A stretch of 64,000 bases of DNA from G963663365 sp963663365 (GCA_963663365.2 CAXXIH010000001.1:1736001-1800000), one strand, 5' to 3'. Positions 51,937 to 61,558 are shown, counted from the first letter of the stretch. Made by a program: numbers and translations. The notes: generated from the sequence alone by a model not told the origin.

Positions 51937-54603
51937 ATGGGCAAGCGTATAAGAGCCGTTGTGCTTCTTGTGGGTGTTTGGATTCTGGCAGCGGGTGCTG
52001 AGGATCTTTTTATCTTAAAAAACGGAGAACGCCTCGAAGGACGGATTGTCGAGAAAACCAGCGAAGGATGGATTCTCGATACCGCCAAAGGCCAAGTTTT
52101 AATCGTCGAGTCTGACATTGATAAACGGATTACCGGTGCGGGTGCGACAAAAGATATGCTCGATGCCGAAACCGCCTTGGAGGAGCGGCATTACATTGAT
52201 GCTTTGGTTCTTTTTCGGCATGCATACCAAAATGCCGATCCTGCATCGCCGGGCGGCAAAGAAAGACGTGATCGCATTCGTGAGGGTGTGCAAGACACTG
52301 TTCGACGCTGGCTGCCTACGACAGAACGTGCACGATTAGGGGACACATCCGTATCTTTAGAAATTACCCCTGAACAAATGAGCGCTCTCTATGATATTGA
52401 GCCGCTTCTCGATGACGCCGAATTGGTTGAGCGATTCCGAGCCCGCATGCGCACTCTGGAAGAATTGACTTCGCAGAACCTTATTGAAAGAGCCCGGACT
52501 GCGGCAGGATTAAATCAATACCAGAAGGCTGCCGAACTTTATGAACAATACCTCAAACGGGAATCCGATCCGCGTATCAAACGGGAACTGGCGGCCATGC
52601 GGACGAAATGGGCAGAAGAGAAATTCCCGACTGATTCGGCTTTGGCGGAGATCCAGGCCACCAAAGCAATCGAAATTGATGACGAATACGCGAGGGCCTA
52701 TTTGGTTCGGGCTCAGTGCTATCTGAAGATACGTGATGCGCTTAAAGCGGAGTTGGATTTACGTAAGGCTAACGATCTGCGCCAACAATTTACGCAAGCG
52801 GATATCAATGTGTTCCTGGTCGCCATGCGGGATTTAAAATCGCTGCAATTGCGGCCTACATTCCCGCCAATTCCAACGGCCATACCAACGCCTATTCCCG
52901 ATGAAAATGAAAAAGAGGCCGTTGATCTTTCCAAAGAGGCAAAGAAATGGAAACTCTTTGCTTCACAGTGGATTACGGATATTCCCGGGAACCTAAAGAA
53001 ATTATTTTCCCTCAAAAACCTTAAATCGCATTCGAAGATTGTTGCTTATGTTGTTGGATTCATATTTTTCTATTGGTATTTGCCTTTTGTCTATATCAAA
53101 AAGCGGGCCCGCCGCCGCGCCGTGTTCAATATCGACTGGTCGCGCGTTGTTTTTTGGACTGGGTTAGTAGGACTTATGGTCTACTTGATTGCCAGCCTCT
53201 TTGTGAAGCAGAAGCGGCAATACTGCAAAGCATGCCGCGGCAACTTGTCGAATCCGGTTTTATATGAGGATTATCGCTTTGATACCTGTCCGCATTGCGG
53301 TACCAAAATCAAGCCGGTATTCACGATTGAGAATTTGGTTTCGAATATGGCCAAAGTGCTTGTCCAGACCGGAGGGGGAATCGGCGATGCGGGAGATGGC
53401 TGGGAATCGCTGATCGAAGTTCTAGATATGATTCTTTTGGCCGGACGCCGCAATCGTGCGGGCGAAATACATTTTGTACCCAAAGGCGACCGGTTTTTAA
53501 TACGTATGCGTATCGATGGAGTTCTTTATGACAAATTTGATTTGCCTCCATCGCTCGTTAAGCCCCTTTTTACATCGCTAAGAAGCCGTGCCAACTTGAA
53601 CGCTCCCGATATGGGAATGAATCAGGACGGCCGATTCATGGCTCGGCTCGATGACGTCGATATTACCGTTCGTATCACGCTTATGGCGGGTCAAGAGGGT
53701 GGGCGAATTGTGGCCCGGTTGCTCGATTCCCGAACTTCGGAATTAAAACTCCTGGAACTGGGATTCCCACAAGAACATGCGGCGCATTTCATGGAATTGA
53801 CCATGAATTCCACCGGATTGATTGCCATTACCGGACCCCAATACAGCGGTAAAACCGCGATGTTGTATTCCATTTTGACTCAACTGAATGATGGCACACG
53901 CTCGATTATCTCATTGGAAAATCCGGTTGAGTATGATATTCCGGGCGTAAATCAAATCCAACATAATCCGGCCACGGGGCTTTCGTTTTCGACGGCTTTA
54001 CGGAGTGTCTTCAGCCAAGCTCCTGATGTCGTCATGCTTGGTGAATTGCCTGACCGGGAATCTGCTTCAATTGTCATACAAGGCGCTCAAGGTAACTCAT
54101 TGGCTCTTGTTTCGTTAAGCTCGCCAGACACTTTGTCAATTATTCCCTCCCTGTGCTCAATGGGCATAGAGTCCACGCAACTAGGGATGACCGCTCGTTG
54201 TTTTGTTGCCCAGCGCTTGGTTCGCTTACTTTGTCCTGAATGCAAGAAATCGAGTCGAGTCAAAAATGACGAACTAAGCCATTTGGATGCAGTGGGTGCT
54301 ATCGATCCTAAACAAGAGATTTTTGCTCCCAAAGGCTGCGGGCATTGCGCCAATACCGGCTACCGCGGATTGACAGGCATTTTTGAAATCATGTTTGTTA
54401 CCGATTCCATGCGAGCGTTGATCGCCGAAAACGCACCGGCATCGCGCATCTTGGCCGAAGCTCACAACGCCGGTTTTGTGCCATTGCGAAGACAAGGTGC
54501 TCGCTTGGTGGCCAAGGGGCTAACCAGTGTGGAAGAAGTCATGCGTGTGACTCAAAATGTTAGTATGACGGCCTCTGCTGCCCCAAATCCCGTTGCTGGA
54601 TAA
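51937..54603 (+). CDS. Membrane-anchored PilB/GspE-like protein with degenerate ATPase motifs
   Basis: About 888 residues. N-terminal hydrophobic segment, then FILKNGERLEGRIVEKTSEG (small beta-barrel-like), a long helical/TPR-like part, two membrane segments (about 362-385 and 402-425), a Cys4 zinc ribbon (CKAC ... CPHC, about 430-455), then the GspE/PilB fold. Walker A GPQYSGKTA is intact (about 632). The Asp box reads ISLENPVEY instead of IEDPVEY, Walker B is VVMLGELPDRESAS, and the His box (normally TGHLVLSTLHT) is QGNSLALVSLSS. The C-terminal zinc site CPEC ... CGHCANTGYRG is complete. Probably a regulator or inactive partner of a pilus ATPase. Confidence 0.82.
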   Translation: MGKRIRAVVLLVGVWILAAGAEDLFILKNGERLEGRIVEKTSEGWILDTAKGQVLIVESDIDKRITGAGATKDMLDAETALEERHYIDALVLFRHAYQNADPASPGGKERRDRIREGVQDTVRRWLPTTERARLGDTSVSLEITPEQMSALYDIEPLLDDAELVERFRARMRTLEELTSQNLIERARTAAGLNQYQKAAELYEQYLKRESDPRIKRELAAMRTKWAEEKFPTDSALAEIQATKAIEIDDEYARAYLVRAQCYLKIRDALKAELDLRKANDLRQQFTQADINVFLVAMRDLKSLQLRPTFPPIPTAIPTPIPDENEKEAVDLSKEAKKWKLFASQWITDIPGNLKKLFSLKNLKSHSKIVAYVVGFIFFYWYLPFVYIKKRARRRAVFNIDWSRVVFWTGLVGLMVYLIASLFVKQKRQYCKACRGNLSNPVLYEDYRFDTCPHCGTKIKPVFTIENLVSNMAKVLVQTGGGIGDAGDGWESLIEVLDMILLAGRRNRAGEIHFVPKGDRFLIRMRIDGVLYDKFDLPPSLVKPLFTSLRSRANLNAPDMGMNQDGRFMARLDDVDITVRITLMAGQEGGRIVARLLDSRTSELKLLELGFPQEHAAHFMELTMNSTGLIAITGPQYSGKTAMLYSILTQLNDGTRSIISLENPVEYDIPGVNQIQHNPATGLSFSTALRSVFSQAPDVVMLGELPDRESASIVIQGAQGNSLALVSLSSPDTLSIIPSLCSMGIESTQLGMTARCFVAQRLVRLLCPECKKSSRVKNDELSHLDAVGAIDPKQEIFAPKGCGHCANTGYRGLTGIFEIMFVTDSMRALIAENAPASRILAEAHNAGFVPLRRQGARLVAKGLTSVEEVMRVTQNVSMTASAAPNPVAG

Positions 54604-54644
54604 CATCTTTTCGGATTATACGGTCATGACTTGACCCGGCGTTT

Positions 54645-54717
54645 CCCCCTCTTAGACTCTGTTTAATGGTCGACCTAGAGGGGGCGGCTACAAAGGGCGC
54701 TGCTTGGAATTTCCAAG
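54645..54717 (+). promoter_or_regulatory. Hairpin and palindrome upstream of polyprenyl synthase
   Basis: CCCCCTCTTAG (54645-54655) pairs with CTAGAGGGGG (54675-54684) with one bulge. Then follows CTTGGAA-T-TTCCAAG (54703-54717), a perfect palindrome with a one-base centre. The latter looks like a dimeric repressor site. Neither is followed by a T-run. Confidence 0.35.
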
Positions 54718-54800
54718 TATGATATGAAGAGGCTGATCGAACCTAAATCCAGATTCCGCTGGCGGTAAGGTTGGTCATATTTCAGGGGCCAAGGATACTT

Positions 54801-55892
54801 ATGACTTCGACGATTCCCGCATCCGCATCGCCATTTCAGGCCATCGATTCCCAGCTGGAATCAATTTATGCCCCGATTGCCGATGACTTGAGCGCTGTAA
54901 GGCAACTATACCAACAGACCATTCTTGAATCCTCTGAACGGCGGCATCTCCATAAAATCCTTGTTGGTCATAAACAAACGGCTGTTTTGTCAGATTTCCA
55001 TGTTGATATCGTGGAAAACATCAGCCGCCATCTACTCAAAACCGAAGGTAAATGGTATCGCGCCGCGCTTACCGTTCTGGCTGCAGCAAGTTTTGGCGTG
55101 CGGGGCACAGAAGTGCATCAGGTGGCCGCTTCCGTCGAATTGGTGCATTTGGCCACGCTGGTACATGACGACATCATCGACAATGCCGAAATGCGCAGAG
55201 GGCAGGTTTCGGTCTGCAATGGATGGGGCAACTCTGTCGCGGTTCTACTGGGCGATTTTCTCTTGAGCCGCGCATTTAAACTTCTATTAGCCAGCGGCTC
55301 TGTACCGAGTCAGACCGCTCTTACGGTGGCAACCGGTCAAATGTGCCTCGGTGAGATCAAACAGCTGGAGCAGGCGCAGCTGTTTGCCACGACAGAAGAA
55401 GAATACCTGGAGATGATCGGACACAAGACAGCCGCTCTTATGGCGGCTGCAACCGCTTCAGGTGGCTACTTGGCCGGTTTGGATGAGAATATCTGTGGCC
55501 GGTTGGATCATCTGGGATTTGCCTTAGGGATCGCATTCCAGATTACGGATGATTTGCTCGATTATCGTTCCAACTTGGATACGATGGGGAAAGACGCCGG
55601 TGGCGATTTGCGCAACGGCAAAATTACACTACCGCTCATTCATCTATTACGCTGTCAGCCTGAGGTTCGTTCACTGCTTGAGAATGCGGCTGATGATGAC
55701 TCCGCGTTTGTTGAACGGCTTTGTGTATTAATGCGCGATAATGGATCATATGAATACGCTTTTTCATTGGCACAGCGATACCTGGACGAGGTCCGCGATG
55801 ATTTAGAAATCCTTCGGGAGCGGGGTGCCGATTCCGGTTGTTTGGAAGCGTTTGGCGCCATGTTGGAATTCATCGTCTCACGCAACAAATAA
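54801..55892 (+). CDS. Polyprenyl diphosphate synthase (trans-type)
   Basis: 363 residues. Elongates allylic diphosphates with isopentenyl diphosphate for quinone side chains or carrier lipids. First Asp-rich motif LVHDDIIDNAEMRRG, second ITDDLLDYRSNLDTMGKDAGGD, plus LKTEGKWYRAAL where GGKRxRP would lie; this variant lacks the usual first Gly-Gly-Lys. The start is placed at 54801 with SD AAGGAT; the frame begins at 54771. The chain length of the product cannot be read from sequence. Confidence 0.88.
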   Translation: MTSTIPASASPFQAIDSQLESIYAPIADDLSAVRQLYQQTILESSERRHLHKILVGHKQTAVLSDFHVDIVENISRHLLKTEGKWYRAALTVLAAASFGVRGTEVHQVAASVELVHLATLVHDDIIDNAEMRRGQVSVCNGWGNSVAVLLGDFLLSRAFKLLLASGSVPSQTALTVATGQMCLGEIKQLEQAQLFATTEEEYLEMIGHKTAALMAAATASGGYLAGLDENICGRLDHLGFALGIAFQITDDLLDYRSNLDTMGKDAGGDLRNGKITLPLIHLLRCQPEVRSLLENAADDDSAFVERLCVLMRDNGSYEYAFSLAQRYLDEVRDDLEILRERGADSGCLEAFGAMLEFIVSRNK

Positions 55893-55991
55893 TCCGGAAG
55901 AACAATCGTCTCGTAGCCTTTCACATTATTCTGACTATTCTATATGCGGTAATTGTATTTTTATGCTGCACGCCATAGATGTGAGTCGAGT

Positions 55992-57437
55992 ATGTCTGCT
56001 TCTTCCGTTTATCTTCGAAACGACACCATCTGTGCGTTGGCTACACCGCCCGGGCGTAGCGCAATCGCCCTGATTCGTATTTCCGGTCCGGATAGTTTTT
56101 CAATTGGCCGTCGGCTGTGTGCTTGGAATAAAGATTTTCCAATTACGGACCGCCATGTTTATTTTCAACATCTAATTGATCCACAAAGCCAAGAGATCGT
56201 TGACGAAGCCCTTGTGACTTTTTTTAAGGGGCCCCATTCGGCAACGGGCGAGGATGTTGTCGAACTTTCCTGTCATGGAAGCCCGGTTGTTATACGCCGT
56301 ACACTCGAAATTTGTCATCAACTTGGCGCCCGGGCGGCAGAGGCCGGTGAATTTACATTCCGTGCATTTCGGGCCGGGAGGATTGATCTGGTCGAAGCGG
56401 AGGGCATTGCGACACTAATCGAAAGCAGGACCGGCCGCGCCCAACGCTGTGCTTTACGTTCCTTGGAGGGGGATCTTTCAAAAGAACTTACGGCTTTACG
56501 GGAGGCAATTGTTGGTGTTGCCATCGAAGTTGAGACACTGATTGAGTTCCCGGATGATGTTCAAGATAAAGAGATCGGCAAAGACCTTTTGCCGCGGCTG
56601 GGAAGTCTATTGTGTATGCTGGAACAGCTAAGAAGCCGTACGGTTAGCCGCCGCGTCCTTTCAGAAGGACTCTATGCACCCCTTTTGGGGCGGCCCAATG
56701 TCGGCAAATCAAGTCTCTTCAACCGCCTGTTAGGGCGTGAGCGGGCGATTGTTACTCCGCATCCCGGCACAACCCGGGATACAGTGGAAGGCACAATCGA
56801 ACTTGCCGGACTTCCCATTACTTTGGTCGATACAGCCGGTGTGCGGGATACTGTCGATCCAATCGAACAACTTGGCGTTGGACGAAGTCTGGAGGTCCTT
56901 CGCAAAGCCCACCTTGTCATTCTGGTGGGAGAACTTGGGAACGACCCGGATCGATCTGAAACTCAACTCTTGCAGTCTCTGCTTGAACGGGAAGAGATTC
57001 CTCCCGTACTGCTTATTGCCAACAAGGCCGATGTTGCGGGGGCGCCACCGGATTTGGCTGTCAATCCATGGCTCACGGCATGGAAAGATATGTGCGCGAG
57101 AGGCGGTCGAAATGACTTGCCTAAAATGGAATCTCTAACTATATCCGCGCTACATGAGAATTCCGCTCAGCCTATACTCGATGCGCTTTCTCGATTGGCT
57201 GCATCATGTATGCCCGATGAAACTTCGAGTCCTTATGCGCTTACCGACCGCCAACTGGGCCGTCTGGATCAAATAGGTATCCATCTCCACAATGCCGCCC
57301 AATATCCCGCGCTTCCGCTTGAGATTGTGAGTGATGAATTGCGAGAGGGGTTGAACTGTCTCAGCGAATTGGATGGTTCCGGTGTTAGGCCCGATTTGTT
57401 TGGAGAGATTTTTTCTCAATTCTGTATTGGCAAATGA
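55992..57437 (+). CDS. mnmE: tRNA modification GTPase MnmE
   Basis: 481 residues. Modifies uridine-34 in the wobble position of certain tRNAs with MnmG. Domains: N-terminal tetrahydrofolate-binding domain (TICALATPPGRSAIALIRISG), helical domain, GTPase inserted at about 225-380 with GRPNVGKSSLFN, DTAGVRD and NKAD, and the C-terminal CIGK motif (FCIGK). Start at 55992 with the SD-like GAGTCGAG; the longer frame from 55953 has no SD. MnmG is not in this window. Confidence 0.93.
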   Translation: MSASSVYLRNDTICALATPPGRSAIALIRISGPDSFSIGRRLCAWNKDFPITDRHVYFQHLIDPQSQEIVDEALVTFFKGPHSATGEDVVELSCHGSPVVIRRTLEICHQLGARAAEAGEFTFRAFRAGRIDLVEAEGIATLIESRTGRAQRCALRSLEGDLSKELTALREAIVGVAIEVETLIEFPDDVQDKEIGKDLLPRLGSLLCMLEQLRSRTVSRRVLSEGLYAPLLGRPNVGKSSLFNRLLGRERAIVTPHPGTTRDTVEGTIELAGLPITLVDTAGVRDTVDPIEQLGVGRSLEVLRKAHLVILVGELGNDPDRSETQLLQSLLEREEIPPVLLIANKADVAGAPPDLAVNPWLTAWKDMCARGGRNDLPKMESLTISALHENSAQPILDALSRLAASCMPDETSSPYALTDRQLGRLDQIGIHLHNAAQYPALPLEIVSDELREGLNCLSELDGSGVRPDLFGEIFSQFCIGK

Positions 57438-57518
57438 CATCGCCAAGAAATTCATGCACCAAATAACAATGGACGAAATATGTTGAACCGGCCATGATTG
57501 GTTGCTAGGAGTTTTACT

Positions 57519-58631
57519 ATGAATGGAGCCATCACTGCGGATACATACGTACAGAGACGTGGGCGCTTGATATCTCAGTTCGATGCTTTGGGCGTCGATG
57601 TATTTGTCGTTAGCAATCTGAAGAATGTTCGTTATCTATCCGGTTTTAGCGGGAGTCATGCTGTTTTGGTGCTTGCCGCCTCGGGAGGCACGATTGTATC
57701 GGATGGACGTTACCAAGAGCAGATTGCCTCCGAAGTCACCGGCTTGGAAATCGAAATTCAGGGAGACCGCCGCGATTTAGAGACCGTAGTCGATGTTTTG
57801 AGTGCCTATACGACCGCTTCATCTTGTGTCGGTTTTGAGTCGGTGCACATGCCGTTTGCCCGCTATGAATCCTTGTCCGAAATGTTGGGAGCCCGCACCC
57901 TCGTTTCTTGTCCGGGAGCGATTGAGCAGCTACGCCGTATCAAGGATGAAGGCGAGATTGGACTGGTCCGTAAGGCGTTACAAATCGCTGAACAAAGCAT
58001 CGAAGCCGCATGTCATGAATTGCGCAGTGGAATGACGGAGCGCGAATTCGCACATAGTATCGAACATCAGATGTGGTTGGCAGGTGCGGAGAAGGAGAGT
58101 TTTGAATCTCTTGTTCTTTTTGGTGAGCGCAGTTCGCTCCCTCACGGCAAGCCCGGTAAGCGAGCGCTAAAACCCGGCGACATCGTGCTAATGGATATCG
58201 GCTGCGTTGTGGATGGGTATTGCTCCGATATCACCCGTACATGCTTTTATGGCAAGCCGCCCAAAGATTTTCTTGCCGCCTACGATGCCGTTCTTAAGGC
58301 TCAAGTTAGTGCTGTCAACGGCCTAAGGGCCGGATTGACCTGCAAAGACGCCGATTCTTTTGCCCGTGATTCTCTTTCCGCGGCCGGGCGTGGTGAGCAA
58401 TATATCCATAGCACCGGCCATGGAGTCGGTTTGGATATCCATGAAGCGCCCCGTCTTTCGCAATCCAGTACAGAGCGTTTGGCCGCGGGCGAATTGGTCA
58501 CGGTTGAGCCGGGTGTTTATATTGAAGGGTGGGGAGGTATCCGTATCGAAGATATGGTTGTTGTCCGGGAGCGGGGCAGTGAACGCCTTAATTGCTTATC
58601 CACCGATCTTGTTTCGATAGATGCCTCATGA
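57519..58631 (+). CDS. Xaa-Pro aminopeptidase (M24 family)
   Basis: 370 residues. Removes the N-terminal residue before proline. SD AGGAG fixes the ATG at 57519. N-terminal creatinase-like domain, then the pita-bread catalytic domain: DIGCVVDGYCSDITRTC (two Asp), HSTGHGVGLDIHEAP (His), VTVEPGVYIEGWGGIRIEDM (two Glu). All five metal ligands are present. Confidence 0.92.
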   Translation: MNGAITADTYVQRRGRLISQFDALGVDVFVVSNLKNVRYLSGFSGSHAVLVLAASGGTIVSDGRYQEQIASEVTGLEIEIQGDRRDLETVVDVLSAYTTASSCVGFESVHMPFARYESLSEMLGARTLVSCPGAIEQLRRIKDEGEIGLVRKALQIAEQSIEAACHELRSGMTEREFAHSIEHQMWLAGAEKESFESLVLFGERSSLPHGKPGKRALKPGDIVLMDIGCVVDGYCSDITRTCFYGKPPKDFLAAYDAVLKAQVSAVNGLRAGLTCKDADSFARDSLSAAGRGEQYIHSTGHGVGLDIHEAPRLSQSSTERLAAGELVTVEPGVYIEGWGGIRIEDMVVVRERGSERLNCLSTDLVSIDAS

Positions 58632-58675
58632 CGTGTCGCCGGTTCCGGCAGAGTGGGAGCAAATGGAAACTAAAA

Positions 58676-58706
58676 AAACGCCCGGAAGTGATATTTCCGG
58701 GCGTTT
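58676..58706. terminator. Bidirectional rho-independent terminator
   Basis: 12-bp stem AAACGCCCGGAA (58676-58687) / TTCCGGGCGTTT (58695-58706), with A- and T-runs at the outer ends. It closes convergent genes, the M24 peptidase and the Pal paralogue at 58738. Confidence 0.85.
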
Positions 58707-58737
58707 ATCATTCTTTTAAAAGTGAGTCGGAGACTGG

Positions 58738-59358
58738 CTAGGGTTGGCTTACCAGGAACTCTGCACGGCGGTTCTGATACCAAGCCGATTCATCGTGACC
58801 GGGATCCAAAGGCTGTTCTTCCCCATAGGATTTAACCTGAACACGGTCGGCATCTACGCCTTCCTGGATGAGGAATTTGCGTACGGATGCTGCTCTGCGT
58901 TCACCTAGAGCGAGGTTGTATTCGTTTGTTCCGCGCTCGTCGCAATGACCTTCGATAATCATGAAGTAGGATGGATGGTCCTTCATCCAGCGGGCATTGT
59001 TTTGCAGGGGGTGTACCCACTCGGATTTGATGAGGTCGCTGTCATAATCGAAATGAACCCGGTCCACCACGCTGTATTCATATGTGTTATCGACTTCGCT
59101 GATATGTGAGGCTCCACCAGGTCCGGGTTCCAGCCTCTCGGGCGGTTCAATATCTTCGAATCCATTCGGATCCCAAGGCTCGGGGGGGATCCCTTCGCCA
59201 GGGCCCAATTTTTCTACATGGGCGGTGGCGTTGGCAAAAGGCGGCGCTTCGCCTGTCTTCGTACGCCCTTTGGTTTTGCATCCTGTAAGACTGAAAAGTA
59301 AGGCAAAAGCGAACAGGAGCGGAATCTTTCGATGTCGGTTCACTTGCAGCATGATCAA
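58738..59358 (-). CDS. Pal/OmpA-type peptidoglycan-associated lipoprotein (copy 3)
   Basis: About 206 residues. Lipobox FSLTGCKTK. OmpA-C-like domain at about 95-205: HFDYDSDLIKSEW, IEGHCDERGTNEYNLALGERRA, FLIQEGVDADRVQVKSYGEE, NRRAEFLV. Binds peptidoglycan from the outer membrane. Start may be the TTG at 59358 or ATG at 59352; SD GAGGAG fits the TTG better. Third of three tandem paralogues. Confidence 0.88.
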   Translation of the reverse strand: MIMLQVNRHRKIPLLFAFALLFSLTGCKTKGRTKTGEAPPFANATAHVEKLGPGEGIPPEPWDPNGFEDIEPPERLEPGPGGASHISEVDNTYEYSVVDRVHFDYDSDLIKSEWVHPLQNNARWMKDHPSYFMIIEGHCDERGTNEYNLALGERRAASVRKFLIQEGVDADRVQVKSYGEEQPLDPGHDESAWYQNRRAEFLVSQP

Positions 59359-59516
59359 ATGATTCTCCTCGCTGATAGCGGTTCTTATATATAGACCGAA
59401 CGATTGTAGCGCAGAGTCGGTTTCGTTGCGACTGTCTACCGTACATCTCAGAACGTTTGTCCCGCCAGATTCGGTCCATTAAACCGGCAAAATTGCGTAT
59501 TTTGCCCAAAAAAGAA

Positions 59517-59550
59517 AAGTGAGGGAGAAGGCTCTCCCTCACTTATTTTT
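59517..59550 (-). terminator. Rho-independent terminator
   Basis: 12-bp perfect stem AAGTGAGGGAGA (59517-59528) / TCTCCCTCACTT (59533-59544) with a tetraloop; T-runs flank both ends. It separates Pal copies 2 and 3, so they can be transcribed apart. Confidence 0.8.
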
Positions 59551-59610
59551 TGTGATTATTTCAATCCGGGCGGCTACCCGTACCAACTCTGGCAGCCAAT
59601 CCGGGCTTGG

Positions 59611-60150
59611 TTATTTCTTCTTGGCAACCAAGAAATCAGCGCGGCGGTTCTGCCACCAGCATGATTCTTCATGGCAAAAAGCGATCGGACGCTCTTCGCC
59701 GTATGAAATAATATGGATGCGCTCGCCTGCGACGCCCTTTTCAATCAGGAACTTCCGGGCGGCCATCGCACGGCGATCACCAAGTGCCAAGTTGTATTCG
59801 TAGGTTCCTCGTTCGTCGCAGTGACCTTCAATGCGCATGATGAATTCAGGATTGTCATTCATGAATTTCGCATTATTGGTCAGACCCTGGAGCCACTCTT
59901 TTTTCACAGCCGATTTATCGTAATCGAAATGGATACGCTTCACGACACCCCAAGCACTACCGTACTTATCGATATCTTCCCACTCGATGTCCGACGCTGG
60001 ACGGCCAGCCAAGTCATCAGACGAAGCCGCCTTTTCGACACTCGTTGCGGCGCCTTCGAGCGGAGCCTTCTTCATTCTTGCACAGCCGCCCAGCACTAAT
60101 CCTATCGCCAGTGCGACCATTAAATAGCCTGCGTATTGACGCATTTTCAT
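59611..60150 (-). CDS. Pal/OmpA-type peptidoglycan-associated lipoprotein (copy 2)
   Basis: 179 residues. SD GGAGGAAAT fixes the ATG at 60150. Lipobox LVLGGCARM. Pal-type OmpA-C domain with IHFDYDKSAVKKEW, IEGHCDERGTYEYNLALGDRRA, FLIEKGVAGERIHIISYGEE and NRRADFLV. Closest to copy 3. Confidence 0.9.
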   Translation of the reverse strand: MKMRQYAGYLMVALAIGLVLGGCARMKKAPLEGAATSVEKAASSDDLAGRPASDIEWEDIDKYGSAWGVVKRIHFDYDKSAVKKEWLQGLTNNAKFMNDNPEFIMRIEGHCDERGTYEYNLALGDRRAMAARKFLIEKGVAGERIHIISYGEERPIAFCHEESCWWQNRRADFLVAKKK

Positions 60151-60231
60151 AGATATTTCCTCCTGCCCTCGTTTCAAGAATCCATTAGAAAACCAAGTCT
60201 CCGCCGAATTCTGTCACAGGCTCAGATCGTT

Positions 60232-60870
60232 TTAACGTATATCAACCTTGTAAAATTCGACGCGACGGTTCTTGGCATAAGCCTCTTCGGTCTTGCCGAA
60301 ATCGAGCGGGAGTTCTTCGCCCCATGACTTGGTCACAATCCGTGAGGCTTTGACACCACCCCGGATTAGATAGTCACGTACGCTATCTGCACGGCGCTCG
60401 CCCAATGCGATGTTGTAACTTAAGGTTCCGCGCTCATCGCAATGTCCCTCAAGCAGCACACCCACTTCTGGGTTGTCAAGAAGATATTGCAGATTTTTCT
60501 TCAATGCTGCTTCTTGATCAGGGCGGATATTGGATTTATCAAAGTCGAAATAGATCCTTTGTGTCAGTCCAAGTTCACCAAACGGGATCGGGGGTCCGGT
60601 GATTTCCGGCCGTGTAGGGGTATCCGGCGGTTTTGGCGCCGGCGTCGCGGTTGGACGTGGTTCCGGTGTCACCACAGGCTCCACCTCTTTCAGTTCCTTT
60701 GGCCACCAAGTGCGCGAGTGGGTAATGACACCCTGGTCGAGTCGACCGTTAGTCCAGTCCCGCACATCCTTCGATTGCGCGAAGACAAGAGCCGGTAGCG
60801 CCAGCAACGCGCCAATTATGGCTAAGCGGCTAATCGGCTTCGCGACGAATTGTTTGTTCATACGTTTCAT
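60232..60870 (-). CDS. OmpA-domain protein with Pro/Thr linker (copy 1)
   Basis: 212 residues. Sec signal peptide ending VFAQ, no lipobox, so periplasmic rather than a lipoprotein. A Pro/Thr linker (TATPAPKPPDTPTRPE) precedes the OmpA-C domain: IYFDFDKSNIRPDQE, LEGHCDERGTLSYNIALGERRA, YLIRGGVKASRI, NRRVEFYKV. First of the three in transcription order. Confidence 0.85.
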   Translation of the reverse strand: MKRMNKQFVAKPISRLAIIGALLALPALVFAQSKDVRDWTNGRLDQGVITHSRTWWPKELKEVEPVVTPEPRPTATPAPKPPDTPTRPEITGPPIPFGELGLTQRIYFDFDKSNIRPDQEAALKKNLQYLLDNPEVGVLLEGHCDERGTLSYNIALGERRADSVRDYLIRGGVKASRIVTKSWGEELPLDFGKTEEAYAKNRRVEFYKVDIR

Positions 60871-61042
60871 TCGTCTACACCATCTAAATAGAATTGTTCT
60901 TAATTTCCCTGCAACCCGACATAATTGACTATGAAAGATTCGCCAAGTTCTTTGATTTTAGCAGCAGCGCCGCAGACTCGCAATGCGGCAATCGGGGAAT
61001 TTTGTGGTCTTTTTACGAATCCGGCGGCTTGCTGCGGATAGC

Positions 61043-61558
61043 CTATGGGAATAGTGAACTCTCTTCCTCGTCCGTCAGAACGCCCTTGGCGCGAAGCAGG
61101 CTCACCAAGGCCAGAAGTTGGTTTTCGATTCGATCCACACGCCCTGTGGCTGCTGGTTTGGCTGGTGTTTCCAGTTTCTGGCCTGTCTGCTCCGCCCCTG
61201 CGGAGGGCCCCTTTTGCCTGTCGGCTTCAAAAGACTCCAGCGCCAATTGCCGTGTGTTGTAGGTTTCAAAGAAATCGATAATTCGGCTTTCCTTGAGGTA
61301 CTTTTTCACGGCCGGCTGGGGAGATAACAGTTTGACTTTTCCACCTGTGTTTAGAGCTTCTTTGGTGTTGGAAAGGACTGCTCTTAACATCCGGCTTCCC
61401 AAATACTTCAATTTTTCCAAATCCAAAAGAATATAATAACGTTGGGCATCGAAACTGCGCCGAAACGCCCGTGCCAGATTATCTTCGCTCTTTGTGTCCT
61501 CATCCCCGGCGAGCGTTATGATTGTGATGCCGTTAACTGTCTCTTCTGCGATTCGCAT
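61043..61558 (-). CDS. STAS-domain protein (anti-sigma-antagonist-like)
   Basis: 171 residues. STAS domain at about 5-110: VNGITIITLAGDED, YYILLDLEKLKYLGSRML with Ser at the site phosphorylated in SpoIIAA-type proteins, GGKVKLLSPQPAVKKYL. Then an added region of about 60 residues rich in Ala/Lys/Glu. SD GGGAGG upstream. It follows another STAS gene by 63 bases. No partner kinase or phosphatase in the window. Confidence 0.82.
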   Translation of the reverse strand: MRIAEETVNGITIITLAGDEDTKSEDNLARAFRRSFDAQRYYILLDLEKLKYLGSRMLRAVLSNTKEALNTGGKVKLLSPQPAVKKYLKESRIIDFFETYNTRQLALESFEADRQKGPSAGAEQTGQKLETPAKPAATGRVDRIENQLLALVSLLRAKGVLTDEEESSLFP

